From NCBI RefSeq assembly GCF_034676725.1, contig NZ_JAUCBR010000004.1, positions 2,742,001 through 2,806,000 on the forward strand: DNA of 64,000 bases, read 5' to 3'. This document shows, in pieces, positions 35,735-46,861 of the stretch. Position numbers and translations under genes: made by a program. How positions within the stretch are numbered: the first letter of the stretch is position 1; each line of letters opens with the position of its first letter. Source of the DNA: Denitromonas sp. GTDB lineage: Bacteria > Pseudomonadota > Gammaproteobacteria > Burkholderiales > Rhodocyclaceae. The notes under the pieces were generated by a model, which worked only from the letters and a program-made list of their open reading frames with translations, was not told the origin of the DNA and ran no database searches.

Positions 35735-36715
35735 TTACGCCGGGCGTGTTTTGTCCGGCGCGCGCAGCAGCACGCGCAGGGCGCCGCTGCCGCCCTCGTT
35801 GGCGCGGGCCTGGCAGAAGGCGAGGATCTCCTCGCGCTGCGACAGCCAGCCCTTGGAGAGCTGCTTGAGGATGCCGACCTTGCCCGGCGAGCGCAGGCCC
35901 TTGCCGTGCACCACGCGCACGCAGCGCTCGCCCCGGCGCAGCGCGCTGGCCAGGAACTCGGCCAGCGCGGCGCGGGCTTCGTCGCGGGTCAGGCCGTGCA
36001 GGTCGATCTCGCCCTGCACCACCCAGCGGCCGCGGCGCAGGTCGGTGAGCACCCGGCGCGGCAGGCCGGTGCGCAGGAAGGCGGCTTCGTCGCCCATGTC
36101 GAGCCGGTCTTCAAAGCTGAGCGGTGCTTCCAGGCTCTCGCGCAGCGCGGCCTGCTCGTCGGCCTCGCGCAGGCGCGGCGCGGCCACCGGCGGCGGCGTG
36201 ACCACATCGGCACGGTTGGACGGCTTGAGCGGCGTGGTGCTGCTGGCCAGCCAGGCCATGACGTCGGTGGGCGGCGGCGCGGCCGGTTCGGGCCGCGCGG
36301 CAGCCGGCGCGGGCGCGCTCGGCCAGGCGCGGTCGTCTTCGGGCAGGGGGGTGACGTCCTGCATCTGGTGCTGGAACCAGGCGGCCTCGTCATGCATCGG
36401 CGGGGGTGTGCGGCGTGGGGCGGGCGCCTCCGGTTCGGCGGGCCTGGTCTTGGGGATCGGTGCCGGGCGGGGCGGTGTGATGTCGGCGCGGTTGCCGTCG
36501 TCGATCGGCTGCACGTCGCCAACGGCCGCCCGGAACAGGTCGGTCTCCGGTGGCGTGTCCGCCGCTGGCGGGGCGTCGTCTTCGATTGGCGCGGGTGGCC
36601 GCACGGCTTTGCCGCGCGCGGCCGCCTTCAGTGGCTTGAGCGCGGCAAAGCGGGTGTCGGGCAAGCGCGCCGGCGCTGCCGCGGGCGCGGCGGCCGGTCG
36701 GCGCTTGCGGGCCAT
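35735..36715 (-). CDS. Smr/MutS2-domain endonuclease-like protein
   Basis: 326 aa. The C-terminal Smr domain has GEIDLHGLTRDEARAAL, RVVHGKGLRSPG and a final LRVLLRAPDK; such domains nick branched or RNA-DNA structures. The N-terminal 190 residues are Pro/Ala-rich and contain three degenerate copies of a short motif (DLFRAAVGDVQPIDDGNRAD; WFQHQMQDVTPLPEDDRAW; MAWLASSTTPLKPSNRAD), whereas ordinary proteobacterial Smr proteins have one. It is followed on the same strand by nothing before glnB and is 4 bases downstream of trxB, so the two form an operon. Confidence 0.88.
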   Translation of the reverse strand: MARKRRPAAAPAAAPARLPDTRFAALKPLKAAARGKAVRPPAPIEDDAPPAADTPPETDLFRAAVGDVQPIDDGNRADITPPRPAPIPKTRPAEPEAPAPRRTPPPMHDEAAWFQHQMQDVTPLPEDDRAWPSAPAPAAARPEPAAPPPTDVMAWLASSTTPLKPSNRADVVTPPPVAAPRLREADEQAALRESLEAPLSFEDRLDMGDEAAFLRTGLPRRVLTDLRRGRWVVQGEIDLHGLTRDEARAALAEFLASALRRGERCVRVVHGKGLRSPGKVGILKQLSKGWLSQREEILAFCQARANEGGSGALRVLLRAPDKTRPA

Positions 36716-36719
36716 GCGC

Positions 36720-37679
36720 TCAGCCTGCCGCGTTGAGGCCGTCGAGGTAGCGCTCGGCGTCGAGCGCGGCCATGCAGCCGGTGCCGGCGCTGGTGACGGC
36801 CTGGCGGTAGATGTGGTCCTGCACGTCGCCGGCAGCGAACACGCCCGGTACGCTGGTGGCGGTGGCGTTGCCCTCGCGGCCGCCGTGGGTGACGATGTAG
36901 CCGCCCTCCATGTCGAGCTGGCCTTCGAAGATGTCGGTGTTCGGCTTGTGGCCGATGGCGATGAACACGCCCATCAGGTCGATGTCCTCGGTGCTGTCGT
37001 CCTTCACGCTCTTGATGCGCATGCCGGTCACGCCCATGTTGTCGCCCAGCACCTCGTCGAGCGTGGCGAAGAGCTTGAGCTCGATCTTGCCTTCTTCGAC
37101 ACGCGCCATCAGCTTGTCGACCAGGATCTTCTCGGCGCGGAAGGTGTCGCGACGGTGTACCAGCGTGACCTTGCTGGCGATGTTGGCCAGGTACAGCGCC
37201 TCTTCGACCGCCGTGTTGCCGCCACCGATGACCGCCACCGGCTTGTTGCGGTAGAAAAAGCCGTCGCAGGTCGCGCAGGCGGACACGCCCTTGCCCATGA
37301 AGGCCTCTTCGGAGGGCAGGCCGATGTACTTGGCGGTGGCGCCGGTGGCGATGATCAGCGCGTCGCAGGTGTACTCGCCCTGGTCGCCGACCAGGCGGAT
37401 CGGCTTCTCGTTCAGGTGGGTGGTGTGGATGTGGTCGAAGACCATCTCGGTGTCGAAGCGTTCGGCGTGCTTCTGGAAGCGTGTCATCAGGTCGGGGCCC
37501 ATCACACCGTCGGCGTCGGCCGGCCAGTTGTCCACCTCGGTGGTCGTCATCAGCTGGCCGCCCTGGGCCATGCCGGTGATCAGCACCGGCTTGAGGTTGG
37601 CGCGGGCGGCATAGACGGCGGCGGTGTAGCCGGCCGGGCCGGAGCCGAGGATGAGGAGTTTTTCGTGACGGGTGCTCAT
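36720..37679 (-). CDS. trxB: Thioredoxin-disulfide reductase
   Basis: 319 aa flavoenzyme. FAD site GSGPAGYTAAVYAAR, redox-active CATC in SACATCDGFFYR, NADPH site GGGNTAVEEALYLA with HRRDTFRAEK, and a C-terminal FAAGDVQDHIYRQAVTSAGTG. It reduces thioredoxin with NADPH. Probably co-transcribed with the Smr gene. Confidence 0.97.
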   Translation of the reverse strand: MSTRHEKLLILGSGPAGYTAAVYAARANLKPVLITGMAQGGQLMTTTEVDNWPADADGVMGPDLMTRFQKHAERFDTEMVFDHIHTTHLNEKPIRLVGDQGEYTCDALIIATGATAKYIGLPSEEAFMGKGVSACATCDGFFYRNKPVAVIGGGNTAVEEALYLANIASKVTLVHRRDTFRAEKILVDKLMARVEEGKIELKLFATLDEVLGDNMGVTGMRIKSVKDDSTEDIDLMGVFIAIGHKPNTDIFEGQLDMEGGYIVTHGGREGNATATSVPGVFAAGDVQDHIYRQAVTSAGTGCMAALDAERYLDGLNAAG

Positions 37680-37798
37680 GATGGTCGGTCTTCTCGGAAA
37701 TGGAAGGAAATTCGCGGCCGATTATAACTGGAGCCGGCGCCGAGGCATTTCAAGCGTTTTCATCGCTGCAATAGTCTGGGCTTACCATGGGGGGCGTT

Positions 37799-37816
37799 AC
37801 GTTTCTATGAGAACGT
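37799..37816. promoter_or_regulatory. Inverted repeat upstream of the CRP-like gene
   Basis: ACGTT-N8-AACGT lies about 90 bases before the regulator start codon in the divergent trxB region. It could be an operator; no family can be assigned with confidence. Confidence 0.3.
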
Positions 37817-37903
37817 GATAGTGTCGCGTTTGACCGGTAGCAAGAATTCGCCCGCGTTCTCAGGGGCTTGGCGCCGGATCTGCTTTACCGACAGGAGATT
37901 TGT

Positions 37904-38575
37904 ATGGTCCAGACGGCGGCCGTTTCACCGATTGCCTTGCGCACATTCCCGTTGTTTCAGGGGCTTGGTGACGAGCGTCTGCAAAGTGTGTCGCGTTGCG
38001 CCATGATGCGTCGGGTGCCGCGCGGCCAGGCCGTGGTGCATGCGGGCGATGCGCCGGACTATGTGTACTTCGTGCTCACCGGCAGCCTCAAGGTGCTGGT
38101 CAGCGACGAAGACGGCCGCGAGGTGATCCTGACCATCCTCGGCCAGGGCGAGCTGTTCGGCGAGATGGGCATGTTCGACGAACAACCGCGCTCCGCCTCG
38201 GTGGTGGCGGTGATGCCCTCCGACCTGGTGATGATCTCCAAGCACGACTTCAAGCAGCTCATGCGCGACGATTTCGACATCGCCTGGCGCATCATGAGCA
38301 ACCTGGCCGACCGCCTGCGCAACGCCGATCGCAAGATCGAAAGCCTGGCACTGATGGACGTCTACGGCCGGGTGGCGCATCTGCTGCTCGAAATGGGCGA
38401 GGAGCAAGACGGCGAGATGATCGTGGTGCGCAAGATATCGAAACAGGATATTGCCAAGATGATCGGCGCCTCGCGCGAGATGGTCAGCCGGGTGATGAAG
38501 GATCTGGGCCTGCAGGGGCTGATCGAGGAGACGCCGCGCGGCATCATCCTGCGCGATCGCATCCAGGAACTCTGA
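37904..38575 (+). CDS. Crp/Fnr-family regulator with CRP-like nucleotide pocket
   Basis: 223 aa. The pocket GELFGEMGMFDEQPRSASV keeps the Glu and Arg-Ser that contact cAMP in CRP. There is no FNR cysteine cluster. The HTH reads SKQDIAKMIGASREMVSRVMKDL. This fits a CRP/Vfr-like global regulator or a c-di-GMP-responsive Clp-like relative; ligand not determinable here. ATG 37904 has AGGAG 7 bases upstream. An intrinsic terminator follows. Confidence 0.88.
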   Translation: MVQTAAVSPIALRTFPLFQGLGDERLQSVSRCAMMRRVPRGQAVVHAGDAPDYVYFVLTGSLKVLVSDEDGREVILTILGQGELFGEMGMFDEQPRSASVVAVMPSDLVMISKHDFKQLMRDDFDIAWRIMSNLADRLRNADRKIESLALMDVYGRVAHLLLEMGEEQDGEMIVVRKISKQDIAKMIGASREMVSRVMKDLGLQGLIEETPRGIILRDRIQEL

Positions 38576-38611
38576 TCCTGCCGCCGGCCTTGCCGGGGCC
38601 GGTCAATGTGT

Positions 38612-38637
38612 GGCCCGCCGCATAAGGCGGGCCGTTT
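38612..38637 (+). terminator. Intrinsic terminator of the CRP-like gene
   Basis: GGCCCGCC-GCATAA-GGCGGGCC followed by GTTTT, 36 bases after the stop. Confidence 0.85.
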
Positions 38638-38696
38638 TCGTATAATGCGGCAGTGTCTTCTGGCCGCTGTGTCGCACAGCGTGTGTGTGCTCCCCC

Positions 38697-40988
38697 ATGG
38701 CGTCTCCGTCTCAAACCCGTTCCCGCAATCAACCGCTGCCCGAGCGTATTGCCCACCTGCTCCAGGAAACCCGGTGGATCGTGCTGGGTGTCGTGTCCGT
38801 TTACGTGGCGATGATCCTGCTCGGCTACAACAAGGCCGACCCGGGCTGGTCGCATGCCACCGAGGTGGCGCGGGTGACCAACCCGGGCGGGCGCTTCGGC
38901 GCCTGGCTGGCCGATGTGTTGCTGTATCTGTTCGGTGGCTCGGCCTGGTGGTTGGTGGTCTTCCTCGGCTACGGCATTGCGTGGGGCTTCCGGCGTTTCC
39001 GCCATGAATTCAACGCCGACAAACGGTCCTTCTTCATCGTGATGGCCGGTTTTCTGGTGGTGCTGCTGTCCAGCGCCGCGCTGGAGGCCTTGCGCTTTCA
39101 CTCGACCGGCGCGGGCCTGCCGCTGGCGCCGGGCGGGCTGCTCGGGTCCGAGCTGGGGGCGGCGGCGCTGCGCTATCTGGGCTTCACCGGCGGCACGCTG
39201 GTGTTGCTGGCCCTGATTGCCGGCGGCCTGAGCCTGTTTACCGGTATTTCGTGGCTGTCCGCCACCGAGCGGCTCGGCCTGTGGCTGGAGCACACCTGGC
39301 TGACGCTGCAGCGTGGCGGCCAGGCCTGGCGCGACCGCCGTGCCGGCCGCGAGCTGGCGCAGAAGCGCGAGGCGGTGGTCAAGACGCGGCGTGAGAAGGC
39401 GGTGCGCACGCCGGCGCCGCCGGTGCGCATCGAACCGGCCATGGCGGTGGTGGTGCCCTCCGAACGGGTGCAGAAAGAGCGCCAGCAGACACTCTTCGGC
39501 GCCGAAGGCGACGGGGCCCTGCCGCCGGTGTCGCTGCTCGACGAGGCCTCGCAGGACGTGAGCCCGCCGAGCGCCGAGACGCTGGAATTCACCTCCCGCT
39601 TCATCGAGCAGAAGCTGGCCGACTTTGGCGTCGAGGTGAAAGTCATCGCCGCCTACCCGGGCCCGGTCATCACCCGCTACGAGTTCGAGCCGGCCACCGG
39701 GGTCAAGGGCTCGCAGGTGGTCAACCTGGCCAAGGACCTGGCGCGCGCGCTGTCGCTGATCTCGATCCGGGTGGTCGAGACCGTGCCGGGCAAGTCGTGC
39801 ATGGCGCTCGAGTTGCCCAACCCCAAGCGCCAGACCGTACGCCTGTCGGAGATCCTCGGCTCCAAGGCCTACCACGACATGCACTCGCCGCTGACCATGG
39901 GCCTGGGCAAGGACATCTCGGGCAACCCGGTGGTGGCCGACCTGGGCAAGATGCCGCACCTGCTGGTTGCCGGTACCACCGGCTCGGGCAAGTCGGTGGG
40001 GATCAATGCCATGATCCTGTCGCTGCTCTACAAGAGCGAGCCCGACAAGGTGCGGCTGATCATGGTCGACCCGAAGATGCTCGAACTGTCGGTGTACGAA
40101 GGCATCCCGCACCTGCTCGCGCCGGTGGTCACCGACATGAAGCACGCCTCGAACGCGCTCAACTGGTGCGTGGCCGAGATGGAAAAGCGCTACAAGCTGA
40201 TGGCCGCCGTCGGCGTGCGCAATCTGGCCGGCTTCAACAAGCAGGTGAGCGAAGCGAAGAAGGCCGACAAGCCGCTGACCAACCCCTTCGCCATCAACCC
40301 GGACAACCCCGAGCCGCTCGAGACGTTGCCGCATATCGTGGTGGTGGTCGACGAGCTGGCCGACATGATGATGGTGGTCGGCAAGAAGGTCGAAGAGCTG
40401 ATCGCCCGCCTGGCGCAGAAGGCGCGGGCGGCCGGCATCCACCTCATCCTGGCGACCCAGCGCCCCTCGGTGGACGTGATCACCGGCCTGATCAAGGCCA
40501 ACATCCCGACCCGCATGGCCTTCCAGGTGTCGTCCAAGATCGACTCGCGCACCATCCTCGACCAGATGGGCGCCGAAAGCCTGCTGGGCATGGGCGACAT
40601 GCTCTACCTGCCGCCGGGCTCCGGCCTGCCGATGCGGGTGCATGGCGCCTTCGTGGCCGATGATGAAGTGCACACCGTGGTCGAGTTCCTCAAGAAGCAG
40701 GGCGAGCCCGACTACGTCGAAGGCATCCTCGATGCGCAGGAAGAGTCCGGCGATGGCCTGAGCAGTGGCGACGGCGACGACATGGAAGCGGATCCTTTGT
40801 ACGACCAGGCGGTCGAAGTGGTGGTCAAAACACGCCGCCCCTCGATTTCGCTGGTGCAACGGCATCTGCGCATCGGCTACAACCGGGCGGCCCGGCTGAT
40901 CGAACAAATGGAGCGTTCCGGGCTGGTCTCCCCCATGGGGAGCAATGGCAACCGCGAGGTGCTGGCCCCGGCGCGCGAGGAGAACTGA
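38697..40988 (+). CDS. ftsK: DNA translocase FtsK
   Basis: 763 aa, a compact FtsK of betaproteobacterial type. Four N-terminal membrane helices, a short linker rich in charged residues, then the RecA-like motor with Walker A GTTGSGKSVG and Walker B HIVVVVDELADMMM, and a C-terminal gamma winged helix (RHLRIGYNRAARLIEQMERSGLV) that reads KOPS and activates XerCD. The ATG at 38697 is preferred; a GTG at 38685 is in frame. lolA begins right after the stop. Confidence 0.96.
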   Translation: MASPSQTRSRNQPLPERIAHLLQETRWIVLGVVSVYVAMILLGYNKADPGWSHATEVARVTNPGGRFGAWLADVLLYLFGGSAWWLVVFLGYGIAWGFRRFRHEFNADKRSFFIVMAGFLVVLLSSAALEALRFHSTGAGLPLAPGGLLGSELGAAALRYLGFTGGTLVLLALIAGGLSLFTGISWLSATERLGLWLEHTWLTLQRGGQAWRDRRAGRELAQKREAVVKTRREKAVRTPAPPVRIEPAMAVVVPSERVQKERQQTLFGAEGDGALPPVSLLDEASQDVSPPSAETLEFTSRFIEQKLADFGVEVKVIAAYPGPVITRYEFEPATGVKGSQVVNLAKDLARALSLISIRVVETVPGKSCMALELPNPKRQTVRLSEILGSKAYHDMHSPLTMGLGKDISGNPVVADLGKMPHLLVAGTTGSGKSVGINAMILSLLYKSEPDKVRLIMVDPKMLELSVYEGIPHLLAPVVTDMKHASNALNWCVAEMEKRYKLMAAVGVRNLAGFNKQVSEAKKADKPLTNPFAINPDNPEPLETLPHIVVVVDELADMMMVVGKKVEELIARLAQKARAAGIHLILATQRPSVDVITGLIKANIPTRMAFQVSSKIDSRTILDQMGAESLLGMGDMLYLPPGSGLPMRVHGAFVADDEVHTVVEFLKKQGEPDYVEGILDAQEESGDGLSSGDGDDMEADPLYDQAVEVVVKTRRPSISLVQRHLRIGYNRAARLIEQMERSGLVSPMGSNGNREVLAPAREEN

Positions 40989-41624
40989 TTGACGCATGTA
41001 TTCAAGCGCGCGAGCCGCTGGCTCGTCGCCGTGATGGTGTTCGGCGCCGCGGGCGCGGCGATGGCCGAATCGGGGGTGGTGCTGCTCAAGCGTTTCGTGC
41101 AGCAGACCGAGCGCGCCCAGGGGACGTTCGTGCAGGCGGTGTATCGCCAGAACGGCGGCCGGGGCGAGCAGTCCGACGGGCGCTTCGCCTTCGAACGCCC
41201 CGGCAAGTTTCGCTGGGAGTACGCCAAGCCCTATCCGCAGCTGCTGGTGGGCGACGGCCAGAAGCTGTGGGCCTATGACCCGGAGCTGCAGCAGGTGACC
41301 GTCAAGGCGCTGGGCGATGCCCTGGGCGCCACCCCGGCGGCGATCCTGGCCGGCAACGGTGAGCTCGAGAAGAACTTCACCCTCGAAGATGGCGGCCGGA
41401 TGAACGAGCTCGACTGGGCCGTGGCCACGCCGCGCGCGGCCGATAGCAGCTTTGCCCGCATGAAGATGGGTTTTGCCAACGGCCAGCTGGCGGCGATGGA
41501 AATCCAGGACAACTTCGGGCAGACCACGCTGCTGCGCTTTACCGAGTTCAAGGTCAACCCGCTCCTGGACGCCAGCCTGTTCCGCTTCACGCCACCCAAG
41601 GGCGTGGACGTGGTGGGCGAGTAA
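40989..41624 (+). CDS. lolA: Outer-membrane lipoprotein carrier protein LolA
   Basis: 211 aa. A signal peptide (hydrophobic residues 12-24, cleavage near AMA-ES) leads a LolA beta-barrel fold with QGTFVQAVYRQNG, RPGKFRWEYAKPYPQLLVGDGQKLWAYDPELQQVTVK. It carries lipoproteins across the periplasm. The start is TTG at 40989 immediately after the ftsK TGA; an ATG alternative is not available without truncating the signal peptide. Confidence 0.93.
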   Translation: MTHVFKRASRWLVAVMVFGAAGAAMAESGVVLLKRFVQQTERAQGTFVQAVYRQNGGRGEQSDGRFAFERPGKFRWEYAKPYPQLLVGDGQKLWAYDPELQQVTVKALGDALGATPAAILAGNGELEKNFTLEDGGRMNELDWAVATPRAADSSFARMKMGFANGQLAAMEIQDNFGQTTLLRFTEFKVNPLLDASLFRFTPPKGVDVVGE

Positions 41625-41636
41625 GCGGCGCGGCCT

Positions 41637-42965
41637 GTGACCTCGGGAGATCTGTTCGCCGCCGAGCCGCCTGCCGGCAGCGTGCCGCTGGCCGAGCGCC
41701 TGCGCCCGGCCACGCTGGACGATGTGGTCGGCCAGGCGCACCTGCTGGGCGAGGGCAAGCCGTTGCGGCTGGCGTTTTCGTCCGGGCGGCTGCATTCGAT
41801 GATTCTGTGGGGGCCGCCGGGCGTGGGCAAGACCACGTTGGCGCGGCTCATGGCCGAAGCCTTCGAGGCCGATTTCATCGCACTGTCGGCGGTGTTCTCG
41901 GGCGTCAAGGAAATCCGCGAGGCCGTGCAGCGTGCGCAGATGGCGCGTGAGCGTGGGCGTCACACCATTCTGTTCGTGGACGAGGTGCACCGCTTCAACA
42001 AGGCTCAGCAGGACGCCTTTCTGCCCTTTGTGGAGCAGGGGCTGCTGACCTTCATCGGTGCCACCACCGAGAATCCTTCCTTCGAGGTCAACGCCGCCTT
42101 GCTGTCGCGGGCCGCGGTGTATGTGCTCAAGTCGCTCGACGAGGCGGAGTTGACCGTCCTGTTCGAGCGCGCCCGGCAAACCGCCGACACCGCGCTGGTG
42201 ATCGACGATGCGGCACGCGAGCGCTTGATCGGCTTTGCCGACGGCGACGGCCGGCGGCTGATCGGCCTGGTCGAGCAGCTGGCGATCGCCGCGCAGACCG
42301 CCGGCGTCAATCCGGTCACGGCGGCGTTCGTCGATCAGGCGCTGTCGCGCAACCTGCGCCGCTTCGACAAGGGCGGCGACGCGTTCTACGACCAGATCTC
42401 CGCCATGCACAAGTCGGTGCGCGGCTCGGATCCCGACGCCGCGCTGTACTGGCTGTGCCGCATGCTCGACGGCGGCGCAGACCCGCGCTACATCGGCCGG
42501 CGCCTGGTGCGCATGGCCAGCGAAGACATCGGCCTGGCCGACCCGCGTGCGCTGGAAATGACATTGCAGGCCTGCGCGGCCTACGAGCGGCTCGGCTCGC
42601 CGGAGGGGGAGTTGATGCTGGCGCAGGCCACGGTGTTCCTTGCCTGCGCGGCCAAGTCGAACGCGGTGTACACCGCCTACAAGGCGGTGCGCCGGTTCAT
42701 TGCCGAAGACGGCTCACGCCCGGTGCCCATGCACCTGCGCAATGCGCCGACCAAGCTCATGAAGTCCATGGGCCACGGCGACGGCTACCGCTACGCACAT
42801 GACGAAACCGAAGGCTACGCCGCGGGCGAGCAGTACCTGCCCGACGGCGTCGATACGCAGCCTTGGTACCAGCCCACCGACCGCGGCATGGAGGCGCGCA
42901 TTCGCGAGAAGCTCGACCACCTGCGCGCGCTCGACCGCGGCGCCGGCAAGCCGGCGCGCGACTGA
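41637..42965 (+). CDS. rarA: Replication-associated recombination protein A (RarA/MgsA)
   Basis: 442 aa AAA+ ATPase related to clamp loaders. PLAERLRPATLDDVVGQAHLL, Walker A WGPPGVGKTTLA, Walker B ILFVDEVHRFNKAQQDAFLP, sensor TTENPSFEV, and C-terminal GADPRYIGRRLVRMASEDIGLADP. GTG start at 41637, 12 bases after lolA. Member of the conserved ftsK-lolA-rarA-serS block. Confidence 0.95.
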   Translation: MTSGDLFAAEPPAGSVPLAERLRPATLDDVVGQAHLLGEGKPLRLAFSSGRLHSMILWGPPGVGKTTLARLMAEAFEADFIALSAVFSGVKEIREAVQRAQMARERGRHTILFVDEVHRFNKAQQDAFLPFVEQGLLTFIGATTENPSFEVNAALLSRAAVYVLKSLDEAELTVLFERARQTADTALVIDDAARERLIGFADGDGRRLIGLVEQLAIAAQTAGVNPVTAAFVDQALSRNLRRFDKGGDAFYDQISAMHKSVRGSDPDAALYWLCRMLDGGADPRYIGRRLVRMASEDIGLADPRALEMTLQACAAYERLGSPEGELMLAQATVFLACAAKSNAVYTAYKAVRRFIAEDGSRPVPMHLRNAPTKLMKSMGHGDGYRYAHDETEGYAAGEQYLPDGVDTQPWYQPTDRGMEARIREKLDHLRALDRGAGKPARD

Positions 42966-42987
42966 GCGGCGGCGTCCGCCGCAGTGC

Positions 42988-43251
42988 TCAGTGCGTGGTC
43001 GGGTGGTCGGCCATGAAGCGGGCGATCACGGCACGAGCGCGAACCGCCTTGTCGTGCTGCCCCGTGCGCTCGGCGCGATCGACCAGATCGGCCATGTAGC
43101 GCGACAGCAGCAAGACGCCCTCAGGGGTTTGCACCAGGCCGCAGGCGACCTGTGCGGCCGCAACGTCCGGGATGCCTTCGTGTTCGGCGATGAGCGCCAC
43201 CTCATCGTCCGTAATGTCGCAATAGTCCAGGCAATCACGCATGGATAGCAT
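42988..43251 (-). CDS. Conserved small hypothetical protein
   Basis: 87 aa, soluble and acidic, starting MLSMRDCLDYCDITDDEVALIAEHEGIP and ending FMADHPTTH. I recognise the pattern as a small betaproteobacterial protein of unknown role but cannot name a domain. A strong GGAGGAG ribosome-binding site supports translation from ATG 43251. It lies on the opposite strand between rarA and serS. The 207-base gap to serS is AT-richer and probably holds both promoters. Confidence 0.75.
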   Translation of the reverse strand: MLSMRDCLDYCDITDDEVALIAEHEGIPDVAAAQVACGLVQTPEGVLLLSRYMADLVDRAERTGQHDKAVRARAVIARFMADHPTTH

Positions 43252-43458
43252 GGCGTTCTCCTCCGGTCCTTATTGTGGGCTCTCTGACCTGGCCCGTTAA
43301 TACTTCTTATCTTTTCAGAGTAAGCCACGGCGAGCGCTTAGCAAATTCCGTTTTTCTCTCGTTTTGTTTCGTGCCATAGCGCTCTTCAATGGTGCGTCGC
43401 AGCGGTTTAGAATAGGCCTTTATTCTCTGGTGCTCCGCCCCCGTGGCGGGCTGACGAC

Positions 43459-44745
<1,287 letters not shown>

Positions 44746-46291
44746 GCGCCGCGTTCGGGCAGCCGCGTTGCCGGCGGGAGGAGGGCCTCCGTGCCGGCTT
44801 CGGCGGTGTCCAGGCGCCGCAGGATGTCATAGAAGGCGCGCACGTTCTCGGTCATGTGCACCGCCTCGCCGCCGCGCGCCGGCCCGGCCTTCAGGCGCCG
44901 GGCAAAGCTGGGGCGCGACATCAGCGGCAGCATCGTCCGCAGCGATACCCAGGTGCGGTTATCGCGCCCCATGGTGTTGGCAATCTGGCGCGCACCGCGC
45001 AAGTGGCCCAGCCCCAGGTTGTACGCTGCCACCGCCATCCACTGGCGGTCCGGCCCGACCACGTCGTCGCCGATCGAATCGAGCATCAGCTTGAAGTTGC
45101 GCGCGCCGCCCAGAATGCTCTGGGCCGGGTCGAGCCGGTCGCGCACCCGCATCCTGGCCGCCGTCTCCTCGGTCAACATCATCAGGCCGCGCACGCCGGT
45201 GGGCGAGATGGCCAGCGGGTCCCACTGCGACTCCTGGTAGCCGATCGCCGCCAGCAGGCGCCAGTCGACACCGGTTTGCTCGCCGGCCTGCTCGAACATG
45301 GCGCGATAGCGCGGCAGGCGGGTCTGGATGCGATCGACGAAGGCCGCGATGTCGATCGCGCTCAGGCGCTGGATATGGCCGAAGTAGCGGTCCTCCAGCC
45401 GGCTGATGGTGTTGTCTTCATGCGACCGGAAGAGAAAGCGGGTGACGGTGTCCACCAGTTCGGTCGGCGCGCTCGCCGGGAGCGCCCAGGCCATGGCCGC
45501 GACGCCCGGCAGGGGCTGTACCTGTTGTAACTCCGGGCGCAGTTCGGCCGCCAGCGCCAGATGCGCTTCGTCGGTCGCCAGCAAGGCAATGCGTCCGTCG
45601 GCCACGGCAGCGAGCAGCGCCTGGTCGGGCTGCCCGGCGACCGTGTTGATCCGCATGCCCGGCACCTCGCGCTGCAACTCCCGCAGGCGGCGCGCCGCCA
45701 GCGTGCCGCGGCGCGCGGTGACGGTCTGGCCGGCCAGATCCTGCACCGACCGGATCTGCGCCGCGGTGGCGTTGGTGCCTGCGATCAGCAGCTTCATTTC
45801 CCGCACGATGGGCGTCCAGCGCACATGCCGGGCCTTGTCATTGCGCCCCAGTCCGGCGGCGGCCAGATGCGCATCGCCGCGTTGCACCGCTTCGAGCGCG
45901 CGGGCCGCGCTCGGGTAGACGATGAACTTCACCGGCACTCCCAGCTCATTGCCCAGCTCTTCGATCAGGTCATGTTCGAAACCGCTTGCGTCACCTTCGG
46001 GATCACGGCGGTAGCTGACCGCGTTCGACACGGGTTGCCACGCGCAGCTCCCCCAGGGTGCGGTAGTCGACAATGACCGGTGCCTCGCCGCGGGGGCAGC
46101 CGGCCAGCAACAGGGCGGACAACACGACAAGCAGGACGCGCATGATCGAACTCCGACTCAGGGAGCCGATTGTCGCCGCTGCGCGTCTTCGCCGCAAACC
46201 GCCTGGATCAAGCAAATCCATACGCGGTGGTATGTTTTCGGAAAGTTCGATAGAATGAATATTCGAAAACGCTTATTTATGGAGAGCCCTC

Positions 46292-46642
46292 GTGAGCAAG
46301 TCTTTCAAGCAGATCACCAGCGACGTGTCCAAAGGCCTCGAAGCCATGCACAAGGAAGTGCCGGATACCATGAAGGGCTTCTCAGCCATGGCTAAGGCGG
46401 CCCTGGCCGGTGGCACCATCGACGCACTGCACAAGGAACTCATCGCGCTGGCCATCGGCGTGTCGTCGCGCTGCGACGCCTGCATTGGCTACCACATCAA
46501 GGCGCTGATCCGGCTGGGCGTGACCCGCGAGCAACTGATGGAAACCCTCGCCATCTGCACCTATATGGGTGGCGGGCCGACCCTGATGTACGCCGCTGAA
46601 GCGGTCCGTGCCTACGACGAAATGCTGCCCCAGCACGCCTGA
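46292..46642 (+). CDS. Carboxymuconolactone decarboxylase / AhpD-like protein
   Basis: 116 aa. The CxxC-H motif SSRCDACIGYHIKALIRLG matches AhpD-like members that act as peroxidase-linked thiol proteins. GTG start at 46292 with GGAGAG upstream. AT-rich promoter region precedes it. Specific role unknown. Confidence 0.88.
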   Translation: MSKSFKQITSDVSKGLEAMHKEVPDTMKGFSAMAKAALAGGTIDALHKELIALAIGVSSRCDACIGYHIKALIRLGVTREQLMETLAICTYMGGGPTLMYAAEAVRAYDEMLPQHA

Positions 46643-46697
46643 CGCACATCAGAGGTGCTTTTTTTTCAGAACCTTTCTATAATGCCGTCCTTCGAGC

Positions 46698-46787
<90 letters not shown>

Positions 46788-46796
46788 GTGATGCAA

Positions 46797-46829
46797 ACAA
46801 AAAGCGGCCTTCGGGCCGCTTTTTGTTTG
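46797..46829 (+). terminator. Intrinsic terminator after tRNA-Ser
   Basis: ACAAAAAGCGGCC-TTCG-GGCCGCTTTTTGT, a stable stem with UUCG-type tetraloop and T tract. Confidence 0.93.
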
Positions 46830-46861
46830 TGGGTGCCTTCCGCGGAGGCGCGCTGATGATG

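Noticed and set aside
38544..42410. Very long minus-strand open frame (1288 codons) opposite ftsK-lolA-rarA
   Set aside because: It is antisense to three conserved genes, has His/Arg/Gly-rich low-complexity composition and no domain; a GC-rich codon-bias shadow.
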